NCBI GenBank assembly: GCA_025175895.1 | Contig: CM045993.1 | Coordinates: 46,256,621 to 46,320,620, forward strand | Length of the DNA: 64,000 bases | Source: Wurfbainia villosa | Taxonomy: Eukaryota > Streptophyta > Magnoliopsida > Zingiberales > Zingiberaceae | Direction of reading: 5' to 3' | Part shown: positions 1 through 12,975 of the stretch, piece after piece | Layout: the number at the start of each line of letters is the position of its first letter | Numbering within the stretch: the stretch's first letter is position 1 | Notes under the pieces: generated by a model | What the model was told of the DNA's origin: nothing | The model's database searches: none | What the model saw: only the letters and a program-made list of their open reading frames with translations | Made by a program: the position numbers and the translations under genes

Positions 1-758
1 AAACTTAATTAAGTCTTAACCAAGTTTGATAGCGGGACATCACGATTGTCCACTCGCACTCTTCCAAGATAAAATGCATTGCTTTGCTTTGGCAAACCCA
101 ATAACAAATGATCGAGGAAGTAGTGAGTACCAAGCTTTGGTAGGCATATCGTTTTTGACTTATTAAGAAATAAACATGTATCATATACATATTAGCATAC
201 ATCACATATAAGCTAAACTAATCATGCATCACATACAAGCTAAACTAACATGCATCACATACATATTAAACTAAGCGTGTCATGGTTATGGCCCTTATTC
301 TACAATCTTCTCAAGCCAATGAAAAGATTGATTGGTCAACCTAGGGATAGCATCTTCTCCTAAGTGCTTCCTTTTGGTTGTCTTGTGTGTTGACTTCCTC
401 CTTGTAACCTCATCTTCCAATGGACCCTCCATCTTTGTTTTGTACATTACAAAAGGAGAAATACTCGAGTTACATTCGAGTCTAAAACTAATTTTACAAC
501 AAGAATTTTAGGAGGAAGGCACGACACGCAGGCCGTATTTAAGAATTACAACACACACACATTCACAAACCTTTTGGGACTAGGCCATAACCATGCACCA
601 TGTCATTTTAACTTTTAAAAGACATTGGATATTTTATTATGTTTGACAATTGCTAATGCAATTATCAACTCATAATAAAATTTATCCTACTTCTATATCA
701 CATATAAAATAGAGAAAACCTATTTTATACGATCTTTCGCAAGTAGCTCTGATACCAC
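1..758 (-). mobile_element. Copia element D, 5' leader (partial)
   Basis: Untranslated leader of a minus-strand Copia retrotransposon, cut by the window edge. It shares blocks with two other Copia leaders here (24851-26189 and 49775-50612 plus 56938-57726): the AAGATAAAATGCATTGCTTT-type stretch, the repeated CATGCATCACATACA words and the CAATCTTCTCAAG block. It ends at a tRNA-Met primer-binding site touching the LTR. No coding sequence is seen. Confidence 0.75.
746..757 (-). other. Primer-binding site of Copia D (tRNA-iMet)
   Basis: The minus strand reads TGGTATCAGAGC, complementary to the 3' end of plant initiator tRNA-Met, one base from the LTR end (CCCTACA). This sets the element on the minus strand. 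Confidence 0.85.
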
Positions 759-871
759 TGTAGGGAATTCTTTATGCCAAATGGCATATGCGCAACGAAA
801 AAATTAGGATCCCTTCCAAGTGATCCATGCGAAAGCAAACTCGTATAAAATAAATTTCTCTAAACCAAACC
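759..871 (-). mobile_element. Copia D 5' LTR, first segment
   Basis: LTR edge (plus strand TGTAGGG) next to the primer-binding site. The LTR is interrupted by Gypsy A and resumes at 11193. The last five bases, AAACC, are the left copy of the target-site duplication of A. Confidence 0.8.
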
Positions 872-3417
872 TGTCACGCCCCGAAGGAGACCCCACCAGA
901 CAAAAATCCGGCAGCATCTCCCCTGTACGGGTGACAATCCCAATTTACATACAAAGGCCTACACGGCCACTATACATCGGTCAACACGACCGGAATCCAA
1001 ACTCACACGCAGTTATATAATTTGGCCTCAGGCCATCATCCAAAATAAATGACAAACAGTCTAAAATAAATAGACTTACCCCTTCTGCCATCTGGGCAGG
1101 AATACTCAACAAAATCCAACCAAACCAAAATCCAAATAAGGTCCATAAGGACACCGAAACCAAATACAAAATCAATCTCCAAACCTATACATGTCCTCTA
1201 ACAAAAATATCCAAATACCGTAAAAACAAATATCCAAATCAAAACTTTACGAGAATCGCACTCTCCTCGATAGCTTCATCCCGAAATAGATATAAACCAA
1301 CGGGGTGAGTTCAAAGAACTCAAGGGTATAGTAGATATGCAAAATCGTATAGCTAACAATAAAATAACATGCCAAGATATCCTCACATAAATAGGGTATG
1401 CAAGCAAGAAATACAAAATGATATTTACAGAATCTCCTACTCGATATAGGAGCATGTGCACGACTAGAAGTAATAAAGTCCTGATCATATATATGCATGT
1501 ATCCTGTATGCTTGACAATAATATGCACTTCCATGGCATGATTAAAAATGTAGCAAACACAGTTAAAATGCAATCTATGCAAAGTGCATGCCGTGCTAAT
1601 GACATGGTCACCCCTCGACGCTACCACCGCCACACGCAATGGTGAAGCCGAGTGGTAGGGCTATGACAACCGCGGCACTCGCCATCATCGCTTCCCGAGT
1701 GACCGAGTGGACAGATGCGCCGGAGTACACCTATCCTCCCGCCTAAACATAGTGGGGAGCTAAGCTCTCATCTCCGTGTCATAGGCCGGAGGAGGGATCC
1801 CCGCCTACCACGCTCATCGCTACGCTGAGCGACCAATGGAGCTCGACAGAGCAATCGCACACACCTCCGATGTACCACTAACCCATGAGTGGCGGTGTGT
1901 GCGAGCCATGTAACTAGTCATGGGCTCAACAATAATGGAACTCGTCCCACTAGCATGCAATCATGCGAAAATGGTGCATGATACTAAAGCATGTAAATCC
2001 TACTCATAATATACCTATCCGAATGATATGTACAACCAATATGTACATATCCCCAATCCACATACTATGATCCAAATCAAACAGGTAAATATAATCATAT
2101 CCTATCACATGCATGTATCTAGTAGGCACCAAAAATATACTAGGCATATAAACATGAAAAATTATTGTAAGCTATCCTAACTAGCATATCAATTTGACTT
2201 AATCTAAACGTTAAGTCAAAATACCACCAATATATATCCGCAAGAAGAACCGAATCGCCACGATCGGGACTCGCTCGTGATCAAACTCGCATAAAGCAAG
2301 ACCATAGTCAAGCACAAAAATACAATTTACCGACAAATCGAATAATTAATCGATTTCCTTCATAACCCAATTAACCCAAACCAATTTCCAATCCTTGTCC
2401 ACAAATATCCATACAATTAATTTAGCCCAATTAATTCCAAATCTCATATCCTCCAAATATCATACAAGCAATACGTAACTGGAACGGAACCCAAATCGAC
2501 CAAAAATCCGGGTCCACAACCCTTTACAACCTATGAACAACCCGAAACACCCTCGATACCCACCTCCTCCTTCACAACCGCCCAACAACTCCAAAATCAG
2601 CCCATTTACCACCTACTGTTCCACGAAATTAGGGATCTAATGAACCCTAATTGGAACCCAATGTAACCCACCATTCAATGATTTTGTTTAATTAATCCTA
2701 TAAATCAACGAGCTCAACCTAATTAACCTCTTAATTTATCCAACACATATTTACAGCTTGACTCACCGACGCGGATAAACCAAAATCAAGGTGCCGCCGT
2801 AAAAGCCTGACGAGAGAATAAAACGGCTGTAAATCGCCGAGAACAACCGCCGCCGTCGCTAGGGCAGAGGAAACCGACGACGCAGGCCGGTGGAGGCCGG
2901 GTCACGAGCGCGATCGGGCCGGCGACCGGGCACCGGGAAAAGCGCGGCCGAGGCGAAGCGGCGTGAGGAACCGGCGAGGATCCCGTGGCGGAATCGTGGG
3001 TGGCGACGCGAGAAGAGGGCTCGGCCGATGGCGCGGTGGTTCTGACGGCGAGGGGATCACGCTACGGCAGCGACGGCAGCTTGTTTGCGAGTAGATCGTC
3101 GGCGAGAAATCGCCAAGGAGAAAGGGAAAGAGGGGGCGGGCGGCTCACGCGAGGAATCGCAACGAGGTCGCTACGGGAAAGGAAAAAGGAGAAATAGAAA
3201 ATAGAAATTAGGTTTTCGTTGTGTATTTAACCTCTTTAAATAGACCCCTCTAAAGCCTATTTATTTTATCCCCGTAAAGTCTCAGACGAGTCCGCTTTAA
3301 ATCTAAAAATTCCGAAAAAATTCCTAAAATTCCATAAAAATCCCGAGATATTTCCAGGATTATTTCCTCAATTATTTGGCCATTTAATTTATATGTTAAA
3401 TTTTCCAGTATTTAACA
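872..3417 (-). repeat. Gypsy A 3' LTR
   Basis: Starts TGTCACGCC and ends TTTAACA in plus orientation and pairs with 8608-11187. It lies next to the polypurine tract, so it is the 3' LTR. The part around 2820-3200 is GC-rich and open in several frames by composition; these are not counted as genes. Confidence 0.9.
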
Positions 3418-3430
3418 TTCTCCCCCACTA
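3418..3430 (-). other. Polypurine tract of Gypsy A
   Basis: The minus strand reads AGTGGGGGAGAA directly against the LTR start, the usual plus-strand primer of LTR elements. The same tract flanks the related LTR at 19127. Confidence 0.8.
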
Positions 3431-3514
3431 ATAAAAATTTGGTCCCCAAATTTCCTACTCAAATGCATAACGAGTAAGAAATACCATAAGTACTGAAAAT
3501 ACACCTCACGTACC

Positions 3515-4746
3515 TTAAGTAAACAAGTGGGGGTATTGAGCTCTAATCTTTCCTCGAGCTAAGTAGCCTCCTCGCTCGGTGTGGTGACTCCACCCGACCT
3601 TGACAAGTCGCACAACCTTGTTCCAAGAACTGCTGCTCCTTGAAATCCAGAATCCGTACCGGAACCTCTGCATAAGTAGCATCAGGTTGAATGGAACCTG
3701 ATACATCTGATAGAATATGTGTAGAATCTGACACATACTTCCTCAGCATAGACACATGGAATACATCGTGTATACTCGTCAAAGATGGTGGTAGCGCTAG
3801 ACGATAAGCAACTGCTCCGATCCTCTCCAAAATCTCAAATCTGACCGATATATCTAGGAGCAAGCTTACCACGGAGTTCAAACCTCTTCACCCCTTTCGT
3901 GGGTGAAACTCGCAAGAATACATGATCACCAACGGAGAACTCCAAAGGTCTCCGTCACGATCTGCATAACTCTTCCGCGATCTGCGCTATCCTACGCCGA
4001 TAGTGCGGACCAACTCGCCTCATACATCGAGCTCTCGGGGTCCTAGCAATCGGGCCTCCCAACCTCCTCCTGCAGGGTGGGTGTACATCGCTTACCATAC
4101 AATGCCTCATACGGGGCCATTTGGATAGCCGAATGATAATCGTTATTGTAGGCTAATTCCACTAACGTAAATGATCCTCCCAGCTTGCCTCCAAATCTAT
4201 AACACAGACCTCAAAGAAATCCTCTAGTGTCGAATGGTCCGCCAGATCGGCCCATCCCATCTGCTGGGATGGAATGCAAGATTAAACCGGTGTGTGCCTA
4301 AAGCTGCCGCAGATTTTGCTGTAACCTAGAAGTGAACCGGGATCTCTATCTCGATATAATGCTCAAAGGAACACCATGCACTGATGATCTCCCGACAATA
4401 TAGCTCGCTTAATCGATCCAGTCGGTCTTCCAATCGATAAGAGCGGATTTGGTTAGTCGGTCCACGACTACCCAAATCGCATCATGGCTCGACGTGTCCT
4501 CGCAAACCCATCACAAAATCCATAGTAATATGATCCTACTTCCACTCAGAATAGGAATCCTCAAGTAATCCACCGGGTCTCGTGCTCACTTGACTGGCTG
4601 ACAAATCGACATCTAGCTACAACATCCGCGATGTCTTTCATCAGACCGTTCCACCAATACAAACGCTTTAAATCTCGATACATACGGGTTCCGCCTGGGT
4701 GGATCGCAAATCGAGAGCGATGTACCTCCTGTAGTAACTCCTCCAT
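3515..4746 (-). pseudogene. Gypsy A pol: integrase and chromodomain-type tail
   Basis: Recognisable pieces are the post-integrase tail (GPFEILERIGAVAYRLALPP-like, IHDVFHVSMLRKY) and, near 4561-4746, the integrase zinc-binding region (HRSRFAIHPGGTRMYRDLKR). The equivalent region of element B at 19207-20474 is largely open, while here it is broken by many one- or two-base losses. The last zinc-binding Cys region is also altered (CRFVSQ against CLICQQ in B). Not functional. Confidence 0.85.
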
Positions 4747-5119
4747 AACCGGGTGAGGCTGAGGTACACATAATCTACCTCGGAAATATATAATACCTCA
4801 TCATCTAGGGTGAACTCCCCAAGTGATCTGACTACCAATGAATCAGAATGCCGATCATCGGCTTCGAGCCTCCCTGGACTCGTCCGATAGACGATCGAGC
4901 AACCATGGTAACTAGAACGCTCGCTCTGTCGGTCCTCGCTCCTCTAAGCTCAACTCGAGAAACCCCGAATCAAATGTGACTAAAACTCGGAAGGAAGCTA
5001 AAGTCCCTGACTTACGGCTAGCGCCAAGAACCACATTGGCTTTCTCGGGTGGTAGCCTGATGGTACATCATAATCCTTCAGAACTCCATCCATCTTCTCT
5101 GTCCGGAGATTGAGTTCCT

Positions 5120-6050
5120 TCATGTATGATATTTGAGACTCTTATGATCAGTAAGAATCTCAAACGCAATACCATATAAATGATGCCTCCAAATCTTCAA
5201 GGCATAGATAATAGCGGCAAACTCTAAATCATGAACTGGATAGTTTTTCTCATGATCCTTCAACTGGCGAGATGCATAAGAAACTACCCTGCGTTGCATC
5301 AACATGCGCCTAAACCTGTAGAGACGACGGTATAAAGAACGAAACATTCGTCCTCGATGGTAATACGGGATCGGGCCGACACCAATCTCCTCTTCAACTC
5401 CACGAAAACTAGTCTCGCACGCCTCCCCACGTGAACTTCATGCCCTTCCCGTCAGCGTGTCAATGGCATAGAAATGTTCGAGAAACCCTCAACGAACTGC
5501 TCTGTAATACCCGGCCAAGCCTAGAAATCTGCGAACCTCTGAATCGATTTCGCTCCTAATCGTGACCTCGATCTTCGGGGGTCAATCAAATACCTCTACT
5601 CAAAACCATGTCCTAAAACCGATCGAGTGTAACCAAAACGCGGCATTTATTGAACCGCATATAGCCGCTCGCGAGCCTATCGAGAACAAGACGAAGATGC
5701 TGCGCGTGTTCCTCCTCGGAACGAGAATAAACCAGAATGTCATCGATAAAAACAATGACGAACCGATCTAGAAAATCCATAAATTCACGGTTCATCAAAT
5801 CCATGAATACCGCTGGAGCATTGGTAAGCCCAAATGGCATTACCAAAAACTCATAATGTCTGTACAATGGAATGTCGGAATCTCTAACTCGTAATTGATG
5901 ATATCCGACCGCAGATCAATCTTAGAATAGATGATGTACCTGAGCCGATCAAACAAGTCCTCAATACGCGGCGTGGGATATTTATTCTTGATAGTGACGG
6001 CGTTCAATCGCTCGTAGTCGATGCACACCTCATCAACCATCTTTCTTCTT
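5120..6050 (-). pseudogene. Gypsy A pol: reverse transcriptase and RNase H
   Basis: The RT core is visible with MPFGLTNAPAVFMDLMN and the catalytic FIDDILVYS box (5613-5867). Upstream is the DYERLNAVTIKNKYP-type segment (5840-6040). RNase H shows SYASRQLKDHEKNYPVHDLE and LTDHKSLKY (5120-5347). Frameshifts separate the pieces. This is the RNA-to-DNA copying enzyme of the element, now dead. Confidence 0.85.
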
Positions 6051-6351
6051 CACAAAGAGAACCGAGAACCCTGTGGTGATGCACTAGGCTTAATAAAACC
6101 TCTGTCCAAAAGTTCCTCGTAGAACCTTTAACTCGCTCCAACTCTCTCGGGCCATACGATAAGGAGCTGATGCCGGCCGCCCTGTATTATTACTCAATCA
6201 TGAACTCCACTTGCCTTCGGGAGGCAGAAGTGAACTCCTCCGAAAGACATCAATACTCCTGACAATAGGGATGTCCGCGATCCGAGAGTCACTCATCTTC
6301 TACATTGATCATAGATAATAGAAAACCCCGCAATGCAATAAAAGCTTCGAG

Positions 6352-6800
6352 CTAATCGCAGATATGGTCGCTATACCATCGTCCCTGATGCTGAAATCCC
6401 ACGAGGTTGGTTCGAGGTCCAATGTGACCACCCTCGTCTCGACATCCACTGTGGCATGATATGCGTACCCAATCCATGCCAAGAATAATATCGAACTCGA
6501 CCATATCCAAGACCAATAAATCTACCGTAAGAATGATGTTACCAAAATCTAAAGGACAACCCTGACCTCTGGTAACATCCAATGTATTGCCGGATGGTAG
6601 GAGACGACTAATCTGTGATCTACTAGCAGTAATCTACCAATCTCTCTCATAAAAGTACGAGAAATAAACGAATGCGAACTACCAAGATCAACTAGCATAA
6701 TAGAAAATGCATAAAGTGAAACCGCATCAAATACGGATTCGTTGGCTCGCCGCGCATCCTCTCGTAATCGCATGAATACGCCCAGTCTCCGGTGGCGGTG
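6352..6800 (-). pseudogene. Gypsy A protease remnant
   Basis: Retroviral-type aspartic protease region. The active site reads LVDLGSSHSFIS, where LVDTGSSHSFIS is usual, so the catalytic Asp remains but the following Thr is Leu. The downstream flap-like segment IILGMDWV is in another frame. Broken. Confidence 0.75.
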
Positions 6801-8350
6801 GAGGTGGTATCACTGCCAAAGGTGGTTGTGCTCGAGCTAGATCGATACGTAAGATGCGAACGGTCGATAGGAAGGCCGTATAACGGCCGCGATCGTATCA
6901 GCACGGCGGTCGATCTGAACTAGTGGCGGGTCGCCGCCGAGCATCGACGCGGTCGATGTCGCGAAATAGTATCGCATTTGGCCGGATCGTGATCTCGCAT
7001 CGCGTCCTGAAATCAACTCGTGACACCGTGACGGCATCGTGTACTCTCGCCCATGAATACCATAGGCGACTCTCGAGCTGCCCTCGCGGCGTTGCGGGCG
7101 GTCCGCCGTTCGCCTCTCTGAGTCCTGCATCGACGCAACGGTCCTCCCCGAATAAAACCCGGAAGCCACATCCGAGCCTTCAACGAACAATCTCGGCTCA
7201 TGTGTCCAGCACTGCGAATAGCAAAGGCTGTCCCAAGGTGCATGCTGAGATGATATGCTCCTTCGATCCACAACGAGTACAGTAGGTGTCGCCAATGGGC
7301 GGTCTCCGGCTCTGCTGAAAAGACCGCGAGGGCCCAGCTGAAGATCGTCCTGATTTCTGAGGCCGGCTAGATGCCCCGAATGACTCGACCGGCTGATCGC
7401 GCCACTCTGGCGATGTCCGGTGAGTCCGTGGTGATGGGTCCGACTGTAGATCTTTCACCGCTTTCCTCTTCCCGTCAGATATTGACCCTCTGTTGAGCCG
7501 ACTCGATCAACAAAGCTCTATCCAACGCCTCTCGGTAGGAAGAACTACCAAATCCCGCCATCGACTGTAGATGCCCATCCAGGTCCCCTCGACAAACCGC
7601 ATCATCCGTGACCTATCCTCAGCAACTAACTCTGGGCAAAACCTGGCTAACCGATTAAATTCTGTATTATATTCCATCACTGAGCGATTATTCTGTCTTA
7701 GACCCAGAAAATCCTGACGTCTCATCATCTGATATGCCCGCGGGAAATACTGACTCTCAAAAGCCTCTCTAAATCTCGCCAGTAACCCGCCGCCGCTAAT
7801 AATCGAGCGCAGATATCCCACCGATCTCGCCTCGCCTCGTAAATGGAAGGCCGCTAACTCGCTTCTCCCACTCGGAGCGCATCATATAGTAGAAGGTACG
7901 CCCATCGTCTCGATCCAAGATCGAGCCACGATCGGATCGGGCCTCCAAATAAAGTGAACCGGCTTTCATCGACTTAGCCAATCTCGAATCCGAGCTCGGC
8001 CGCAGCCTACATCAGAGGATAAGTAGGGGCCGAGCATCGGTGAGGGTCGAGGCGCCGCGCAGATGGGCCTGTCGGGTCAGAGTAGAGAAGGTCCCATCGG
8101 GCGGGGAGTCCGATGTGTAGCAAGAGGATCTCCCACGGTACATCGGATGCCCCAAAGAAGGGGTATCTCGGAGGAGGATCCGCCGAGGACCGAGGATCCA
8201 CAACTCGTGAAGCACTGTGGAATCCGACTCGATCAATATGCTCATCCTCGAGATCTCTCCGCAAGTCACTACCAAAGATCTTCGGTCCTCGGGCGTGGCT
8301 GCCCCACACCACGCCTCTGCCAGTACACCACCTCGCCTCATATCTGTTAA
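6801..8350 (-). pseudogene. Gypsy A gag remnant
   Basis: Capsid-type segment FREAFESQYFPRAYQMMRRQ and MEYNTEFNRLARFCPELV (7507-7821), followed on the minus strand by a CCHC zinc knuckle, CTRCGSKEHIISAC (7198-7458). Both are typical of chromovirus gag. The rest is scattered over frames with an excess of CG dinucleotides. Start and stop cannot be placed. Confidence 0.8.
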
Positions 8351-8588
8351 ATGAATACAGATATTACCATAAATAAAAACATACCAAATTTATCATCATA
8401 CCTATTTCACCGTCGAGAGGTCCGAGCGCCAAAACCCCATAATAATCTCACAAAATCCTCAATTTCCAAACATAAAATCGCTGAAATCCATACCAATCCA
8501 AAATTTCCAAATTACTCGCAAACTCGCCAATACATGGCGAACTCAAAAAATCCAAAAAAAAAACCCCTAGGAACTCGAAAACCTAGGC

Positions 8589-8600
8589 GCTCTGATACCA
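8589..8600 (-). other. Primer-binding site of Gypsy A
   Basis: The minus strand reads TGGTATCAGAGC (initiator tRNA-Met). A 7-bp spacer (plus strand AATAAAT) separates it from the LTR. The same spacer separates tRNA and LTR in the chimera at 16599-16605. Confidence 0.88.
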
Positions 8601-8607
8601 AATAAAT

Positions 8608-11187
8608 TGTCACGCCCCGAAGGAGACCCCACCAGACAAAAATCCGGCAGCATCTCCCCTGTACGGGTGACAATCCCAATTTATATACAAAGGCCTACAC
8701 GGCCACTATACATCTGGCCAACACGACCGAATCCAAACTCACACGCAGATTATATAATTTGGCCTCAGCCATCATCCAAAATAAATGACAACAGTCTAAA
8801 ATAAATAGACTTACCCCTTCCGCCATCCGCGTGAATACTCAACAAAATCCAACCAAACCAAAATCCAAATAAGGTCCATAAGGACACAAACCAAATACAA
8901 AATCAATCTCCAAACCTATACATGTCCTCTAACAAAATATCCAAATACCGTAAAAACAAATATCCAAATCAAAACTTTACGACGAGTGGGGTCCCAAATC
9001 AGACTCTCTGATAGCTTCATCCTCAAATAGATATAAACCAACGGGGTGAGTTCAAAGAACTCATGGGTATAGTAGATATGCAAAATCGTATAGCTAATAA
9101 TAAAATAACATGCCAAGATACCTCACATAAATAGGGTATGCAAGCAAGAAATACAAAATGATCAGATTACGAATCTCCTACCCCGATATAGGAGCATGTC
9201 GACTAGAAGTAATAAAGTCCTGATCATATATAAGCATGTATCTCAGATGCATGACAATCATATGCACATCCAAGGCATCAATAAAAATGCAAAGAAACAC
9301 AAGATAAATGCAATCTATGCAAAGTGCATGCCGTACTAATGACATGGTCACCCTCGACGCTACCACCGCCTCACACGCAATGGTGAAGCCGAGTGGGTAG
9401 GGCTATGACAATCGTGGCACTCGCCATCATCGCTTCCCGAGTGACCGAGTGGATGGATGCCGCCGAGTACACCTATCCTCCCGCCCCAAACATAGTGGGG
9501 AGCTAAGCTCTCATCTCCTCGTGTCATAGGCCGAGAGGAGGGATCCTCGCCGCTACCACACGCTCATCGCTACCCATGAGGACTCAAATGAGCTCGACAG
9601 AGCAATCGCACACACCTCCTCGATGTACCACTAACCCATGAGTGGCAAGGTGTGCAGCATGTAACTAGTCATGGCTCAACAATAATGGAACCCCGTCCAG
9701 CTAGCATGCAATCATGCGAAAATGGTGCATGATACTAAAGCATGTAAATCCTACTCATAATATACCTATCCGAATGATATGTACAACCAATATGTACATA
9801 TCCCCAATCCACATACTATGATCCAAATCAAACAGGTAAATATAATCATATCATATCACATGTATCTAGTAGGCACCAAAAACATACTAGGCATATAAAC
9901 ATGAAAAATTATTGTAAGCTATCCTAACTAGCATATCAATTTGACTTAATCTAAACGTTAAGTCAAAATACCCGCCTGAATATATATCCGCAAGAAGAAC
10001 TGAATCACGCCACGGGGACTCGCCAGGATCAAAACTCGCATAAAGCAAGACCATAGTCAAGCACAAAAATACAATTTACCGACAAATCGAATAATTAATC
10101 GATTTCCTTCATAACCCAATTAACCCAAACCAATTTCCAATCCTTGTCCACAAATATCCATACAATTAATTTAGCCCAATTAATTCCAAATCTCATATCC
10201 TCCAAATATCATACAAATCAACCGATCAACACCCGAATCAACCCAAATCGACCAAAAATCCGGTCCACAACCCTTTACAACCTATGAACAACCCGAAACA
10301 CCCTCTATACCCACCTCCTCCTTCACAACCGACCAACAACTCCAAAATCAGCCCATTTACCACCCTATCGTTTCTACCTAAATTAGGGATCTAATGAACC
10401 CTAATTGGAACCCAATGTAACCCACAGCCATTCAACAGATTTTGTTTAATTAATCCTATAAATCAACGAGCTCAACCTAATTAACCTCTTAATTTATCCA
10501 ACACATATTTACAGTTGACTCACCGACGCGGATAAACCAAAATCAAGGTGCTGCCGCTCGCAGAAAAGTCGGACGAGAGGAATAAAACGACAGAAATCGG
10601 CCGAGAACAACCGCCGCCGTCGCCTAGGGCAGAGGAAACCGACGACGAGGCCGCGTGGCTGGAGGTCGCCGAGCGCGATCGGGTCGGCGACTGCACGGGA
10701 AAAGCGGCGGTCGAGGCGAAGGCCGGCAGAGCAGGAACCGGCGAGGATCCCGTGGCCGGAATCGTGGGTGGCGACGCGAGAAGAGGGCTCACCGATGGTC
10801 GCGGTGGTTCGACGGCGGCGGGATCACGCGCCAGCGGCGCGACGGCAGCTTGCTTTGGCGCAGAGATCGTCGGAGAAATCGCCAAGGAGAAAGGGAAAGA
10901 GGGGGCGCGCTCACGCGAGGAACCGCCAACGAGGTCGCTACGGGAAAGGAAAAAGGAGAAATAGAAAATAGAAATTAGGTTTTCGTTGTGTATTTAACCT
11001 CTTTAAATAGACCCCTCTAAAGCCTATTTATTTTATCCCCGTAAAAGTCTCGTACGGAGTCCGTTTAAATCCAGAAAAATTCCGAAAAAATTCCTAAAAT
11101 TTCATAAAAATCCCGAGATATTTCCAGGATTATTTCCTCAATTATTTGGCCATTTAATTTATATGTTAAATTTTCCAGTATTTAACA
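8608..11187 (-). repeat. Gypsy A 5' LTR
   Basis: Pairs with 872-3417, with many substitutions and small indels. It is followed by the right target duplication AAACC at 11188-11192. The GC-rich block near 10540-10960 gives overlapping long open frames on both strands, taken as compositional. Confidence 0.9.
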
Positions 11188-12975
11188 AAACCTATCTTAT
11201 AGGAGAGGATTACCTTTGTTGCGTGCCCTTGTTAATCCCGCTTCTTCCTTTTGTTTGTTGGATCTTTAGCACGTTCAAGTGTCCGTGCCTCTATATGTAT
11301 CCACACGAGCAAGCTCTTGTCTCACAAAAGAAAAACTAGAGGAGCTCTCCTTTACTTCTTGCTAGAGAAGTCCCTAAAGGAGAGGAAGAGAGGGAAAAGG
11401 AGAAAGGAAGAAGAAGACTCCTCTTCTTGCTAGCCTACACTCACAAACCCACACAACCAAAGCTTCCACCAAGCTCTCTCACAACCACAACAACACTTGC
11501 TTTGGCCGGCCACTTCATGGGGTCTTTTATAGGGTTGGAAAAACCCTTTCACCTCCACACATTCAATGCAATCCATTGCATTGGGACACAAGTTTGGCCG
11601 GCCACTTAAGGAGACAAAACCATTTTGTTTCCTTCCACCTTATCTAGCTTAGGTGGATGCTTAGGTGGCATGCTTATGTGGCATGCTTATGTGGCATTCT
11701 TATGTGGCATTCATGCATGTTGAATTAATCTTATTAATTCAATTAAGCTTATGTTATCATGTTGAATTAATCTTATTAATTCAATCATATTGAATTAATC
11801 TTATTAATTCAATCATATTGAATTAATCTTATTAATTCAATTAATCTTATGTTATCATATTGAATTAATCTTATTAAATCAATAAGGTAACATATTGAAT
11901 TAATCTCATTAAATCAATTAGCTAAAATTCTCATTAAGCTTAAAGTCCAAAAACCATTTTGTACTTAAGCTTATTCCCAAATTATTCTAGTCAAACTAGA
12001 ATACTCTAATTCCTCTAATTATCATGCTCTTGTGTGTGACTTATAGGCTCTCATAACGCTGGCAAGTGGACCTAAACTCTTTAGATACACAAGCAATGAG
12101 CGCATCTAGCAATACATCATTGCTACCCAAGTTACGAGATAAGTCAAGATCCGACTAACCTTTCTGTGACTACTATAATATATGACCGTGTCCTTCTATC
12201 CTTGATATCGATTGATCAATGAGGCATAGACCGTGTCATCCTCGATCAATCTATGTGTTTCTTGATCCCTGAGTAAACTAACTCAAACAAATGAGCTCAA
12301 TATCTCATATTGACTCATTCGAGCAATGGCCATGCGCTTTAGTAGTTCTACTCAATCAAGGGGCCCACCGATATCACTCTCCATATGAGAGGGATAGATC
12401 CCATCTACATCACTCACATCCTCCGCATAATTTGTTATATACCCAAGTCGCTTTATGGTCCACCACATTACGTGACGTTTGACGATACCAAAGTACATAA
12501 CTCCTTATGTAGGGAACCGTAGTGACTTCGTGTCCGAGGACTATTCATACCAATAGTCACATGAGAAAGTTTATGACACTCATATAACGATCCATGAAAC
12601 TTTCTCATGGCGGGTCAGTTCAGTATATATTCTCTAATATATACTCATGTGTCAACTTGATATCATATATCCATGACTTGTGAGATCAAGTCATCAATTG
12701 ACCTACATGCTAGTCTTTATGTATTAATATTGCCCTTGCATATTAATACTTGACTAGGAACATTTAGAAAGTGTTCTCTACAGCCTCTCATAATCAATTC
12801 TGCCAATTGATGTGCTGTAGATAAGAACCTACTTTTCTAGGGCATTACTATATTTAATTTAGCTGGCACAAGCAAGACTTAAATATAATAACCAATCCTT
12901 TGCCTTTATAGAATATGATACAAAATGTTCCCTATTCAACCATCACATGATTGGTTCTTAGGGCTATAACTAACA
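11188..12975 (-). mobile_element. Copia D 5' LTR, second segment
   Basis: Continuation of the LTR from 871, after the right AAACC duplication. The outer end reads TAACTAACA. Much of it matches the Copia C LTR (12291-12480 against 45147-45330, e.g. ATGAGCTCAATATCTCATAT), so the two are related families. No genes. Confidence 0.82.
11655..11935. repeat. Two small tandem arrays inside the Copia D LTR
   Basis: First about four copies of a GTGGCATGCTTAT word (11665-11720), then five to six copies of a unit containing TTGAATTAAT, a CTT centre and ATTAATTCAA, an inverted repeat able to form a hairpin. Spacing is about 27-60 bp. Confidence 0.8.

Larger units (their letters stand above)
872..11187 (-). 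mobile_element. Gypsy element A (chromodomain, Tekay/Del-like), full structure
   Basis: Complete LTR retrotransposon inserted in the LTR of Copia D: two LTRs of about 2.55 kb starting TGTCACGCC and ending TTTAACA, a polypurine tract, a tRNA-iMet primer-binding site, and degraded gag and pol. AAACC flanks both ends as a 5-bp target duplication. Order on the minus strand is gag, protease, RT, RNase H, integrase, chromodomain-type tail, the Gypsy order. All frames are broken by many small indels. Lineage is inferred from the long LTRs and the integrase and tail motifs. Confidence 0.92.

Noticed and set aside
10520..10978. Overlapping long open frames on both strands in the LTRs of Gypsy A (also 2985-3197 and 18491-18913)
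   Set aside because: They lie inside LTRs, overlap on both strands and consist of Arg/Gly/Ala-rich text typical of GC-rich non-coding DNA.
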